Counted from the stretch's first letter, positions 26,856 through 35,882 are shown. The stretch is 64,000 nucleotides of DNA from Bacillota bacterium (GCA_023409535.1 JAEYGZ010000027.1:310001-374000); one strand, 5' to 3'. Numbers and translations: made by a program. The notes: generated from the sequence alone by a model not told the origin.

Positions 26856-29225
26856 ATGGATCATCAATTAAAGCATAATTTAATAGAATCATTGTACATA
26901 CATTACCCCCTGAAACCGGAGTATGATAAAAGTATGGAAACCCACTATTTAAAGAAACCGGTTTTGGCTTCTGTGAGCTTGTGGGATGGAAGCGGTCTGG
27001 AGCCCTGGAGCTTTGAAGGAGAGGGAGAGGCTCAGGCAGAAGAAGGAAAACTATGTTTGAAGACAAGGACCCGTGCAGAACACTGGCCGGAAAATGAAGT
27101 CCGGGCAAATGATGCGGCGGCCGGATTGTATGCGACCTTTGGAAGCTATATTGCAAGGCTGAAGGTAAAGGACCTTAAGCTTGGAAAAGGGAACCGGATA
27201 TGGTTTAAAATCCGTCCCCTATGCCCCGGCCTTCATAGTCCCATCGTTCGTGTGGGATTTGTAAACAATGGCGGGATCAAGATACCGGATGTTTATTCCA
27301 GAGAGGGCTTCCATGCCATTAACCTGAAGAATAATGAATGGAATACCTGCACCTGGGAGATAGATTCCATTGCTCATGATGCAATCGAGGAAATTTCCTT
27401 TAACCTTCACCGTTACGGCAAGGAAGTAAGTACGGGCGATGACCTGCGGTTTGAACTTTGTGATATTCAGCTTCAGGAGGTGAAACCGGAGGTGGTGCAT
27501 GGCTGGCAGTGCAGGGAGGAGGAAGTGGTGTTTTCCACAACCGGCTACTTTACGGACGGGAGAAAAACTGCAATCGCAAATACCTCGGCCGAAGTGTTTG
27601 AGATTTTGAAAGAAGCAGGTTCTTTCAATGAAGTTGTATACCGCGGGCAGATTGAAAGGGTTGAAAACTATCTGGGAAGCTTTGGAGTCCTGGATTTTTC
27701 AGCCTTAAAAATAGAAGGTATCTATCGAATTCGCTTCGGAACTACGGTAAGTGAACGGTTTACCATAGGAAATGACCTATTAGAAAGCACGCTGTGGAAG
27801 CTGACCAATTTTCTGTATTGTGAGAGGTGCGGTTATCCGGTTCCCAATTGTCATGGAACCTGCCATCAGGATGTGATTGCAGAGCACAAGGGTGTGAAGC
27901 TGGTGTATGCGGGAGGCTGGCATGATGCGGCGGATGTCTCCCAGCAGACGATGCAGACGGCGGAGATTCTGGATGCAATGATTGCTGCTGCTGATCAGGT
28001 GAAGGCTTCCGATCCCATGCTTTATGGAAGAATGATGGAGGAAGCCAACTGGGGGCTGGATTTTGTTCTCAGAATGCGCTTTGGCGACGGTTACCGGGCG
28101 GCCCATGCAGCCATCCGCAGATGGACGGATAATCTCGTCGGCAATATGGATGACTGTAAGGCAAACGTTCACAACCGTTCCTTCGAGAACTTCGTCTTTG
28201 CTGCCGTAGAAGCAGGTGCAGGGAAAGCCTTCGAAGAGCTGGACAAAGAGCTGGCCTGGAAGTGTATGGATGCCGCAAAGGAAGACTTTCGGTTCGCAGA
28301 TGAGCGGTTTCGCGAAGTGGGAGTGGAAAAACCGCAGTACTTGCAGGAGCACACAGCAGGCTCCAGCCTTTCCCAGTACTATGCGGCAGCGGCATGGGCA
28401 GCGGCCCGAATTTACAAAATCACGAAGGACAGCTATTATTCTGACCGTGCTGCCGAATATGCGGATAAGGTGGTTTCCTGCCAGGGGCAGGACGATGGGC
28501 TGCCTATGAAGGGTTATTTTTATAGAGACGAAAGCAAAAAGCATATCGTACATTTTTCCCATCAGGCCAGAGACCAGATATTCGTCATGGCTTTGGCAGA
28601 GGCCTGCAGCGCTCTTCCGGACCATGAGAACAGGATCATATGGGAGGAAGGCTTACGATTACATGGAGAATATTTAAAGGGGCTTAGGAAATATACTGCT
28701 CCATACGGCATGCTGCCGGCCGGAATTCATCATATCAGTGAAGCGGAGGATCAGGAAACCTTCCATGTGGTGCATCCGAAGGTGGATTATGAAAGAGAAC
28801 GTGTGAATTATATAGAACAGCTGAAGAACGGGATCGACCTGGGAGAGGGATATTATATCAAGGTGTTTCCCGTATGGTTCTCCTACCGTGGGAATTCTGC
28901 GATCCAGTTGTCCATGGGAAAAGCAGCCTCCATTGTAGGAAGCTATTTTAAAGATCAGGAATTGATTGAAATCGCACGGGAGCAGCTTTATTGGACCCTG
29001 GGAAAGAATCCCTTCGGGCAGTCTCTGATTTACGGGGAAGGGAATCGTTACGGACAAGAGTATACGGCTCTGCTGGGTGAGACGGTAGGAGAGATGCCTG
29101 TAGGTGTCCAAACCAGAAGAAATGAAGATCTTCCCTACTGGCCCCCTGCCAATATTGCTACCTACAGAGAGGTGTGGACTACACCGCCAGGACGCTTTCT
29201 GTGGGTAGCCGCGGATTTAATTTAA
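26856..29225 (+). CDS. Cytoplasmic GH9-type glycoside hydrolase with N-terminal beta-sandwich
   Basis: 789 residues, no signal peptide. Residues 1 to about 215 look like a carbohydrate-binding-type beta-sandwich. They are followed by the Ig-like domain common before GH9 modules (TGYFTDGRKTAIAN, FEILKEAGSFNEVVYRGQI), then an (alpha/alpha)6 barrel. Catalytic marks: AGGWHDAADVSQQTMQTA near residue 355 and NIATYREVWTTPPGRFLW at the C-terminus with the acid Glu. GH9 includes endoglucanases and also exo-glucosaminidases. In this operon, beside an amino-sugar kinase, an exo-acting glycosidase on imported oligosaccharides is likelier than cellulose degradation. Confidence 0.82.
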   Translation: MDHQLKHNLIESLYIHYPLKPEYDKSMETHYLKKPVLASVSLWDGSGLEPWSFEGEGEAQAEEGKLCLKTRTRAEHWPENEVRANDAAAGLYATFGSYIARLKVKDLKLGKGNRIWFKIRPLCPGLHSPIVRVGFVNNGGIKIPDVYSREGFHAINLKNNEWNTCTWEIDSIAHDAIEEISFNLHRYGKEVSTGDDLRFELCDIQLQEVKPEVVHGWQCREEEVVFSTTGYFTDGRKTAIANTSAEVFEILKEAGSFNEVVYRGQIERVENYLGSFGVLDFSALKIEGIYRIRFGTTVSERFTIGNDLLESTLWKLTNFLYCERCGYPVPNCHGTCHQDVIAEHKGVKLVYAGGWHDAADVSQQTMQTAEILDAMIAAADQVKASDPMLYGRMMEEANWGLDFVLRMRFGDGYRAAHAAIRRWTDNLVGNMDDCKANVHNRSFENFVFAAVEAGAGKAFEELDKELAWKCMDAAKEDFRFADERFREVGVEKPQYLQEHTAGSSLSQYYAAAAWAAARIYKITKDSYYSDRAAEYADKVVSCQGQDDGLPMKGYFYRDESKKHIVHFSHQARDQIFVMALAEACSALPDHENRIIWEEGLRLHGEYLKGLRKYTAPYGMLPAGIHHISEAEDQETFHVVHPKVDYERERVNYIEQLKNGIDLGEGYYIKVFPVWFSYRGNSAIQLSMGKAASIVGSYFKDQELIEIAREQLYWTLGKNPFGQSLIYGEGNRYGQEYTALLGETVGEMPVGVQTRRNEDLPYWPPANIATYREVWTTPPGRFLWVAADLI

Positions 29226-29236
29226 AGGGAAAGAGG

Positions 29237-29310
29237 ATTTTTATTAGGAGAATTTTATTAGGAAGATTTCTATTAGTAGGACTTCTATTAGTAGGATTTA
29301 TACCAGGAGG
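29237..29310 (+). repeat. Five degenerate 15-base tandem repeats, each ending in a Shine-Dalgarno-like AGG
   Basis: Units: ATTTTTATTAGGAGA, ATTTTATTAGGAAG, ATTTCTATTAGTAGG, ACTTCTATTAGTAGG, ATTTATACCAGGAGG. The array fills the gap between the GH9 and SIS genes, and the last unit supplies the ribosome binding site of the SIS gene. Confidence 0.8.
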
Positions 29311-29318
29311 GTTTGGGA

Positions 29319-30398
29319 ATGGCAAAATTATTGCTACAATATATCAAGGAACAGCCTGAGGTCTGGGAGCGGATTCTTGGCGGCAGGGAGCAGATATTTG
29401 AAGATTTTATCCATGATACTGGAAATCTTTCTATTGAAAGATTGATTTTTGTTGGTTCGGGAAGCTCGTATCTGGCTTCTCTTATGGCAGCTGAATTCGC
29501 TGACCATGTGTCAGGCTTTGACTGTAAGGTGATGACACCGGCTGAGGTTTTGAGATACCGGGGTTCCTGTGACAGAGATAAAACATTAATTCTTGCGTCC
29601 TCTCAATCAGGAAAGAGTGTTTCCACAATGAACGCAATACGGGTCTGGAAAGAAGGGGGCTATGTTGTTGCAGGAATCACGGCAGATGCCTCCTCCCCGG
29701 TTGCGAAGCTGGTGGATCTGCATTATCTGGTTTCCTGCGGGGAAGAAAGGGTGGGACCGAGAACAAAGGGGATGACCTCCACGGTATTGCTGCTGGAGCT
29801 GCTGGTGCTGGCCGCGGCGATGAAAGAAAAACGGATGTCGGGGGAAGTGCTGGAGAGCACCATTTCCCAATTTAAAAAGGGGATAGAGGCTGCTAAGATC
29901 AATATCCCGATTTGCGAGGCGTATTTTAAGAAGAATATCTCTTTGTTCTCACAGCATAAGCATGCCATGATCGTCGCCGATCCGGAAAGCAGTCTTGCAG
30001 CCAGAGAAGGTGCGCTCAAGATGCTTGAGACCTGGTATCTGCCGGTACTCTCCTATGAGGTGGAAGAGTACACCCATGGAATACATAATACGATTCAGGA
30101 AGGAAGCCTCAATTTGTTTGTGGTATCAGAAGCAGAAAACCGCTCCGGTATGGAAAGTCTGATCGCATACTGTGAAGAAAAAGGCTGCGACGACTGGGTA
30201 ATCTCTACGGTGGGAGGACTCCGGACGAAAGCGAACCTCCTGGAGCTTACCAAGGGAGGAGCGGTCTTTACCACACCCTTTGAGATATTGCCTGCCTTTC
30301 AGTATCTGAGTGCTTTTGGTTCCGAGAACAGGGGAATTGAGTGTGATCTGCCTAAATTTAAAGATTTTTATGATTGCCTGGGAACAAAGACCAGGTAA
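29319..30398 (+). CDS. SIS-domain protein, GlmS/FrlB-like amino-sugar phosphate isomerase or deglycase
   Basis: 359 residues with two SIS domains and no glutaminase domain. Phosphosugar-binding features: VGSGSSYLASLMAAEF, ASSQSGKSVSTMNAI, and GPRTKGMTSTVLLLELLVLAA. The second half carries EEYTHGIHNT, with the His/Glu region used for ring opening in GlmS-like isomerases. The family covers glucosamine-6-phosphate deaminase/isomerases and fructoselysine-6-phosphate deglycases. Coupling to a downstream amino-sugar kinase favours deamination of an amino-sugar phosphate. ATG at 29319 has AGGAGG from the last tandem repeat. Confidence 0.85.
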   Translation: MAKLLLQYIKEQPEVWERILGGREQIFEDFIHDTGNLSIERLIFVGSGSSYLASLMAAEFADHVSGFDCKVMTPAEVLRYRGSCDRDKTLILASSQSGKSVSTMNAIRVWKEGGYVVAGITADASSPVAKLVDLHYLVSCGEERVGPRTKGMTSTVLLLELLVLAAAMKEKRMSGEVLESTISQFKKGIEAAKINIPICEAYFKKNISLFSQHKHAMIVADPESSLAAREGALKMLETWYLPVLSYEVEEYTHGIHNTIQEGSLNLFVVSEAENRSGMESLIAYCEEKGCDDWVISTVGGLRTKANLLELTKGGAVFTTPFEILPAFQYLSAFGSENRGIECDLPKFKDFYDCLGTKTR

Positions 30399-30446
30399 CA
30401 AAATACAGGTAACAAAAGCAGGAGACTAAGGGGAAGGAGGCAGATC

Positions 30447-31382
30447 ATGACGAGGTACATTGCCGGATTAGACATTGGCGGCACAACCGGAAGGATGAAG
30501 CTAAAAAACCTGGAGGGTGAATCGCTGGGAGAGGTATATGGGCAGGGCTGCAGTATCAACACGGACGGAGATAAGAAAAGTGAGGAACGATACAGAAATC
30601 TGGTTCTTCCGGCGTTGGAGGAACGTATGTTAACGCCCCGGGACTGTGCAAGCATCTGTATTGCAGCAAGCGGGATTGACTCTCAGGAATTAAAAGAATC
30701 CTGCCTTCGGGCGTTTCTCAATATGGGATTTCAGGAAAAGGCCATACTAATCCAAAATGACTGCGAAATATTTCTGTATTTGTCGGAAGCTCCTTCCCTG
30801 GTACTAGTGGCAGGAACCGGCTCAATTTGCTATGGTAAGGATGGAACCGGAAGCATTGTTAGAACCGGCGGTTGGGGGCATATTCTGAGTGACGAAGGCA
30901 GCGCATTTTATATTGGCTTGGGTATTATGAAGCATGTGGGCAGTCATATGGACGGAAGAGAGGATTGCCAGGTTCTGTACGAAGATTTTTACAAACAGAC
31001 CGGGATTAGGAATTTATCCGAACTCAATGAGTATATTAATGCAAACTTAATGGATAAAGCGGTAATTGCAGCCCTGGCCCCCCTGGTATCCCGTTCTTTT
31101 GAGGCAGGAGAGCATGCGGGAATTTCCATCATCAGGGAAAGTACAGAAGCTTTGGCCGATTTGGTGAAGGATAACTGCAAAAAGCTGGGGCTTGATCAGG
31201 ATCAGGAGGTTTCGCTGTGGCTATGGGGGAGTGTACTTCTGGAAAATGAGCACTTAAGAAGGCGATTGGAGAGTCGGATCAGGGGCTGCTGTTCCAGGGT
31301 GGAAATCAAAATTCCTGAAAAAAGTGCGTTAGACGTGGCGGTTGAGGTGGCCTATTTTAATTATGCCGCTAAACATTCATAA
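30447..31382 (+). CDS. BadF/BadG-family kinase, probable N-acetylglucosamine or amino-sugar kinase
   Basis: 311 residues of the ASKHA superfamily. Phosphate 1 motif GLDIGGTTGRMKL, Asp-containing ICIAASGID, QNDCEIFLYLSEAPSLVLVAGTGS, then GGWGHILSDEGSAFYIG, which is the strong signature of GlcNAc kinases. It would phosphorylate the amino sugar released by the GH9 protein, so that the SIS protein can act on the product. GGAAGGAGG precedes the ATG. It is the last gene of the operon; a gene remnant and a terminator follow. Confidence 0.85.
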   Translation: MTRYIAGLDIGGTTGRMKLKNLEGESLGEVYGQGCSINTDGDKKSEERYRNLVLPALEERMLTPRDCASICIAASGIDSQELKESCLRAFLNMGFQEKAILIQNDCEIFLYLSEAPSLVLVAGTGSICYGKDGTGSIVRTGGWGHILSDEGSAFYIGLGIMKHVGSHMDGREDCQVLYEDFYKQTGIRNLSELNEYINANLMDKAVIAALAPLVSRSFEAGEHAGISIIRESTEALADLVKDNCKKLGLDQDQEVSLWLWGSVLLENEHLRRRLESRIRGCCSRVEIKIPEKSALDVAVEVAYFNYAAKHS

Positions 31383-31427
31383 CAACTGCTTTTAAGTTGT
31401 TATATACGATGACAGCCAGGTCTGAAA

Positions 31428-31496
31428 GGAGCAAAGGTTACACCGAAGGCTCTGGAGCAAATTATCATCGGACTGCAGGAGAAGGGATATGATTGA
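31428..31496 (+). pseudogene. 3' remnant of a PdaB-type polysaccharide deacetylase gene
   Basis: The 22 codons GAKVTPKALEQIIIGLQEKGYD then stop match the C-terminus of the deacetylase at 12214-13059 (GAKYTPDALERVIAGLQEQG) at 15 of 22 positions. No start or NodB motifs precede it. It is a leftover tail of a lost gene, still followed by an intact terminator. Confidence 0.7.
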
Positions 31497-31500
31497 AAAA

Positions 31501-31530
31501 ATGGGTGAGATCGTTAACGATCTCACCCAT
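31501..31530. terminator. Perfect palindromic terminator
   Basis: ATGGGTGAGATCGTT and AACGATCTCACCCAT are exact complements, between the convergent kinase operon and the AraC gene. Confidence 0.75.
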
Positions 31531-31548
31531 TTATGCGCTTATCGTATC

Positions 31549-32340
31549 TCACTCATTTGGCTCTGCACTTTTACGATATTTTGCAGGGCTGGTACCCACC
31601 AGCTTTTTAAACTGTCGGTAAAAATGAATTTCATTTGTATAACCGCATATTTCTGCAACCTGTTCAAGCGTTGAATTACTGGTAGTCATAATATATTTGG
31701 CATATTCAACCCTCATCCGAATGAGATCCTGCTGAAAGGAGATGCCGAAAAGATTTTTATAAAGATATTGGAAATATGACTCACTGACATTTAATTCCTG
31801 AGCATGTTCCCGGATGCTGTGCTTTTCATAAACTGAGTTCTCCATTTTCAGACGCAAAAGCTGCAGCTGACTTTGGAAGGGGTTCCTGGTACTGAGACTG
31901 TCCTTCGCATCATATGCGGTAATCAGATGGTTGAACAACAGGGTAAACAGGGCGTCCATATTATCCTGAGCAGAAGGGGACTGGCCATAGGAAAGTTCCC
32001 AGAGAATCTGCCGGATGCAAAATGAAAATAAATAATGATTGCCAATGGGAAATGGCTTATTGCTCATAGAGAGGAGCTGCTGTATAAAAGAAGACTGCTC
32101 TATGTCGAAATGCAGCCAGTCATCTACATAATCTCCGTGCGGATTCCCGTAATGATATACGGTATTCGGCGCTATAAGGATGACTTGAGGAGGGGTTACG
32201 GAGAAAAATTCGGTTCCGATTTGAAACTCACCATAGGTTCTGACAATCAAAATGACATAGTTAGGTAAGCCTTTGGTACGTGACATTTGAAACGTACTGG
32301 GATGCCGGGTCTCACAACCGCCTTTGATTGCTTTTATCAT
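31549..32340 (-). CDS. AraC family transcriptional regulator
   Basis: 263 residues. An N-terminal AraC-binding cupin (VTPPQVILIAPNTVYHYGNPHGDYVDDWLHFDI) is followed by a C-terminal double HTH (IREHAQELNVSESYFQYLYKNLFGISFQQDLIRMRVEYAKYIM, and QVAEICGYTNEIHFYRQFKKLVGTSPAKYRKS). The sugar-binding cupin suggests response to an intracellular sugar. It is convergent with the amino-sugar operon and divergent from the DUF2264/GH88 locus at 32699, so it may control the latter, the former or both. Confidence 0.9.
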   Translation of the reverse strand: MIKAIKGGCETRHPSTFQMSRTKGLPNYVILIVRTYGEFQIGTEFFSVTPPQVILIAPNTVYHYGNPHGDYVDDWLHFDIEQSSFIQQLLSMSNKPFPIGNHYLFSFCIRQILWELSYGQSPSAQDNMDALFTLLFNHLITAYDAKDSLSTRNPFQSQLQLLRLKMENSVYEKHSIREHAQELNVSESYFQYLYKNLFGISFQQDLIRMRVEYAKYIMTTSNSTLEQVAEICGYTNEIHFYRQFKKLVGTSPAKYRKSAEPNE

Positions 32341-32698
32341 GGAAATATTTCCTTTCTGAAAAATTTAATAATAGAAAAGGTTAGTTTTTCAGTATTATAG
32401 GCTATTACTGGCAATATGTCAATGATGTAATATGAAAACAAGGAAAAAGTGAATAATATGTATATGCAAAATTAAGCGAGTGTATAAAAATGACTATTAT
32501 ATGGTAAAAAATGAATGAAAAATTGTCTAATTTACCAGGAAAGGAAATGGCTGACCAATTAGGGATTTTATAATGATTCACATGATCAAGTGATACAGGT
32601 TAGTTTTTGCGATAAAGAGCTTTTCCATCGGTAAGGTTAAGAATAAGGAAAGGGGGATCTCGTACGGAGATTTTGGACTGATACGAGGAGAAAAGATA
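32341..32698. other. Divergent intergenic region, 358 bases
   Basis: AT-rich region between the AraC gene and the DUF2264 gene. It must hold both promoters. An imperfect dyad CACATGATCAAGTG (about 32580-32593) is the only candidate operator seen, and no -35/-10 pair is clear enough to list. There is no coding sequence or RNA motif. Confidence 0.5.
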
Positions 32699-33838
32699 AT
32701 GACGGATTGTAGAAAAGAATGGTTGAATGCTCTTTTAACAATTGTGGGTCCGGTGTTGGACGCACTGGAAAAAGGAGAACTGAAAAAGAGAATGCCCCTC
32801 GCTTTTCATGAGGAGCGCGCCGATTTTGCGCCTCTTGAGGCTTTCGGGCGGAGTATGCTGGGATTGGCACCATGGCTGGAGGCAGACAGCGGCAGTTTGG
32901 GCCCGGAAGAAGGGGGATTACAGAAAACCTACAGAGAAAAGGCAGTTCGCTGCATTGCTATGGCGGCAGATCCGCAGTCTCCGGATTTTATGAATTTCAG
33001 TGCCGGGGGTCAGCCTCTTGTAGATACCGCATTTCTGGCACATGCTCTTGTACGTGCCCCTAAAGTCCTTGCGGAAGCTCTTCCTCCTGAGGTGCGTCAT
33101 AACCTCGCGGAAGCCCTGAGAAGCTCCCGGAAAATTGCTGCATATAATTCCAACTGGATATTGTTTACTGCTATGGTGGAGGCCGGATTATTTGTGCTGG
33201 GAGAGCCGTACGATATTATGCGGGTACTTTATGCTGTGAGGACTTTCCGGAATTGGTATAAGGGCGATGGTATTTACGGCGACGGAGAGATGTTCCGCTG
33301 GGATTATTATAACAGTTTTGTAATTCAGCCAATGTATGTAGATTTGGTGGAATTGTTTTCCCAAGAGAATGAGGAAATAGCTGCAATGCGTGCGGCGGTA
33401 ATTTCCCGTTCGTCCCGATATGCTTCTGTGCTGGAGCGTTTGATCGGACCGGAGGGGTCGTATCCCGTGATGGGCCGCTCTATTTGTTACCGCTTCGGCG
33501 CTTTTCAGATGCTTGCCCAGGCGGCCTTGCAGCATCGTCTGGAGGCGGGACTGTCGCCTGCTTCCGTCCGCTGCGCTCTGACGGCTGTCATAAAGCGAGT
33601 CATGAGCTCACCGGATATGCTTGACGGGGAGGGATGGCTTTTGCCCGGTGTCTATGGATATCAGCCGGAGCTTGCGGAAGGGTATATTAATACCGGAAGC
33701 CTGTACCTATGCAGTGCCGTATTTCTTCCACTGGGGCTGCTCCCGTCAGATCCCTTCTGGAGCAGGGCGGATGAGGACTGGACGGGCAGGAAGGTGTGGT
33801 CGGGCGGCCATATCTGCATAGATCATGCAGTGGATTGA
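32699..33838 (+). CDS. DUF2264 family protein, probable uronosidase-type enzyme
   Basis: 379 residues, no signal peptide, predicted all-alpha. Family blocks: MPLAFHEERADFAPLEAFGRSM, AYNSNWILFTAMVEAGLF, YGDGEMFRWDYYNSFVIQPMYVDL, GRSICYRFGAFQMLAQAAL, GYINTGSLYLCSAVFLPLGL. DUF2264 proteins have an (alpha/alpha) barrel. From memory, some are classed as glucuronidases (GH154); I could not check this. Its place before an oligosaccharide importer and a GH88 glucuronyl hydrolase fits a uronate-removing enzyme. The ATG has GAGGAG upstream. Confidence 0.75.
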   Translation: MTDCRKEWLNALLTIVGPVLDALEKGELKKRMPLAFHEERADFAPLEAFGRSMLGLAPWLEADSGSLGPEEGGLQKTYREKAVRCIAMAADPQSPDFMNFSAGGQPLVDTAFLAHALVRAPKVLAEALPPEVRHNLAEALRSSRKIAAYNSNWILFTAMVEAGLFVLGEPYDIMRVLYAVRTFRNWYKGDGIYGDGEMFRWDYYNSFVIQPMYVDLVELFSQENEEIAAMRAAVISRSSRYASVLERLIGPEGSYPVMGRSICYRFGAFQMLAQAALQHRLEAGLSPASVRCALTAVIKRVMSSPDMLDGEGWLLPGVYGYQPELAEGYINTGSLYLCSAVFLPLGLLPSDPFWSRADEDWTGRKVWSGGHICIDHAVD

Positions 33839-34015
33839 AATTACGTTCGGAAAGAATAATGGCAAGATGAATAAGGAAAGCGGATTGTAAGGCTCCGGAG
33901 CTCCGTCCCTCATAAAATTCTCGCTGCACAGATCAGGGGCGGTGATTTAAGGAGTTTACATAAATAATCATGACAATACCAATTGGGAGTCATGGAAAAA
34001 ATATAGGAGGAAAGT

Positions 34016-35728
34016 ATGAAAAAAACAAACAAATTTTTTGCACTCGGACTGGCTGCCGTACTTGTGGTAACTGCACTGACAGGATGCAGCGGCAGTTCAG
34101 ACAAAAGCCCGGACAAGGGCGGAAGTGCCGAAACTGCACCGGAATCTGCGGATGCTACACCGGCAGCTTCCTCAGGCGGAAAGCTGGTGGTGGGTCTTAC
34201 CCAAAGCAGTATGGTAACTGATTATGAGGATAACTATTTTACTAATTATATGGAGGAGAAGCTGGGTTTTGAGCTTGAGTTCTATATGCTTCCGTCTGAA
34301 GCCACCGAGACGCGTACCAAGGTTGCTCTTATGGCAACCTCCAATGAAGAGCTTCCGGATGTGCTTGTTGTGGACGGACATCTGACGAATGAGATGATTC
34401 TTCAGTACGGTTCCAGCGGATTTTTCCTTCCGCTGAACGACTACCTGGCAGATTCATCCGTGATGCCCAACTATAATGCCATTCCTGAAGAGGACAGAGC
34501 CATTATGGATAGGGCGCAGACGATGGCGGACGGTAATATGTACAGTCTTTCTGCATTTGAGCCGGAGACCTGGAATATGACACCATATCGTATGTTCCTT
34601 AACAAAGCATGGCTGGACAAGTTGAATCTTAAGGCTCCGACCACTACGGAGGAGCTCAAGGACGTCTTGGCTGCTTTCCGTGACGGTGATCCCAATGGCA
34701 ACGGTGTACAGGACGAAATTGGTGTATATGGCTTCTCCGGAGGCGGATATGGTGAGAACACCAGTGCCGCATTGATGAATTCTTTTGTATTTTGGAACGG
34801 TGGCGGAACCAACGGCGGATTATCTCTCTCAAATGACGGAGCTGCCGTTATTGCCCCTTTCACGACAGAAGAATGGCGTGACGGACTTCGCTACATGAAT
34901 GATCTTTATAAGGAAGGTCTGCTTTCTGCCAATATCTTTACAGATGATGCTACACAGTTTAAGGCGATTCTGAATCAGGAGACTCCGATTGTAGGCTTGA
35001 CAACCGCAGGATCCCTGAGTAACTGGCCTGATGTGGTAAATAACAAGAATTTTATGGAAATGAACATGATTGAACCTCTGAAGGGACCGAAAGGAGTACA
35101 ATATACCCCTTATGCAGAATATAATCCCGGACAGGAGCTGATGATCCTTGCCGGCACAGAAAAGCGGGATATGGCTCTGAAATTTGCAGATCTGTTCTTT
35201 GCTCATGACACTTCCATTATTGAGCGCTTCGGTGAAGAGAATGTGGACTGGACCCGTGATCCTGAGATTTTGAAAGGGCAATCCAACGCTTATATCCAAG
35301 CCGGATTGTATGATGGTTTGTCTATGCTTGTTACCTCAACCGTATGGGCGGATAATCAGAATCAGACCTGGAGAAACCATGGTCCCAGATATGCCAGCGT
35401 GGAAATGGGCAATACCTGGTATGACTTCTCTTCCGGCCGTGCTTTTGATCCGAATGACCCGACACAGCTGAACGCAAAATGCTATGAGCTCTATTACACT
35501 AAGCATCCTGAGAAAGTGCTTCCTGCTCTGAAGTATACAATTGAGGAAGCAGAGCAGATTCAGGATCAGCTAACCACTATTCCGGATTTTGTTAAGCAGA
35601 GTCTGGCAGAGTTTGTTATTGGTGCCAGAGATACTGAAAAAGATTGGGATACTTATATAAAGGAGCTGGATAACATGGGGCTTTCGCAGTGGTTGGAGAC
35701 TGCGCAGGCAGCTTACGACAGAAACTAA
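34016..35728 (+). CDS. ABC importer substrate-binding lipoprotein (LplA/YtcQ type)
   Basis: 570 residues. The signal peptide with lipobox ALTGC (Cys at about residue 24) is followed by a Ser/Gly/Ala linker. The larger size and segments such as WNMTPYRMFLNKAWLDKL and FRDGDPNGNGVQDEIGVYG (a Ca-binding-like loop) are typical of binding proteins used with LplB/YtcP permeases, which import complex oligosaccharides. AGGAGG is 5 bases before the ATG. A hairpin separates it from the permeases. Confidence 0.92.
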   Translation: MKKTNKFFALGLAAVLVVTALTGCSGSSDKSPDKGGSAETAPESADATPAASSGGKLVVGLTQSSMVTDYEDNYFTNYMEEKLGFELEFYMLPSEATETRTKVALMATSNEELPDVLVVDGHLTNEMILQYGSSGFFLPLNDYLADSSVMPNYNAIPEEDRAIMDRAQTMADGNMYSLSAFEPETWNMTPYRMFLNKAWLDKLNLKAPTTTEELKDVLAAFRDGDPNGNGVQDEIGVYGFSGGGYGENTSAALMNSFVFWNGGGTNGGLSLSNDGAAVIAPFTTEEWRDGLRYMNDLYKEGLLSANIFTDDATQFKAILNQETPIVGLTTAGSLSNWPDVVNNKNFMEMNMIEPLKGPKGVQYTPYAEYNPGQELMILAGTEKRDMALKFADLFFAHDTSIIERFGEENVDWTRDPEILKGQSNAYIQAGLYDGLSMLVTSTVWADNQNQTWRNHGPRYASVEMGNTWYDFSSGRAFDPNDPTQLNAKCYELYYTKHPEKVLPALKYTIEEAEQIQDQLTTIPDFVKQSLAEFVIGARDTEKDWDTYIKELDNMGLSQWLETAQAAYDRN

Positions 35729-35777
35729 TGTTTTTCTGACGGAGAGCTGTCGGAATGTCAGCGTATAAGATAGCTTA

Positions 35778-35826
35778 GACGGGCAAAGGCGCTTGTTGAA
35801 AGGCACATTTGCCCGTCGTGTTTTAT
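35778..35826 (+). terminator. Hairpin with T tail between binding protein and permeases
   Basis: GACGGGCAAA and TTTGCCCGTC pair exactly and are followed by GTGTTTTATATTT. It is a likely partial terminator that sets binding protein above permease expression. Confidence 0.7.
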
Positions 35827-35882
35827 ATTTGGATAATCCTTCGAGCATCCGGGAGATTATATTATGAAAAAGGAGGATGATT

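Noticed and set aside
29237..29310. CRISPR-like array
   Set aside because: Units are 15 bases with no spacers; it is a simple degenerate tandem repeat.
29174..29318. Short frame reading through the tandem repeats (RIFIRRILLGRFLLVG...)
   Set aside because: It is the repeat array in translation, overlaps the GH9 end out of frame, and has no start signal.
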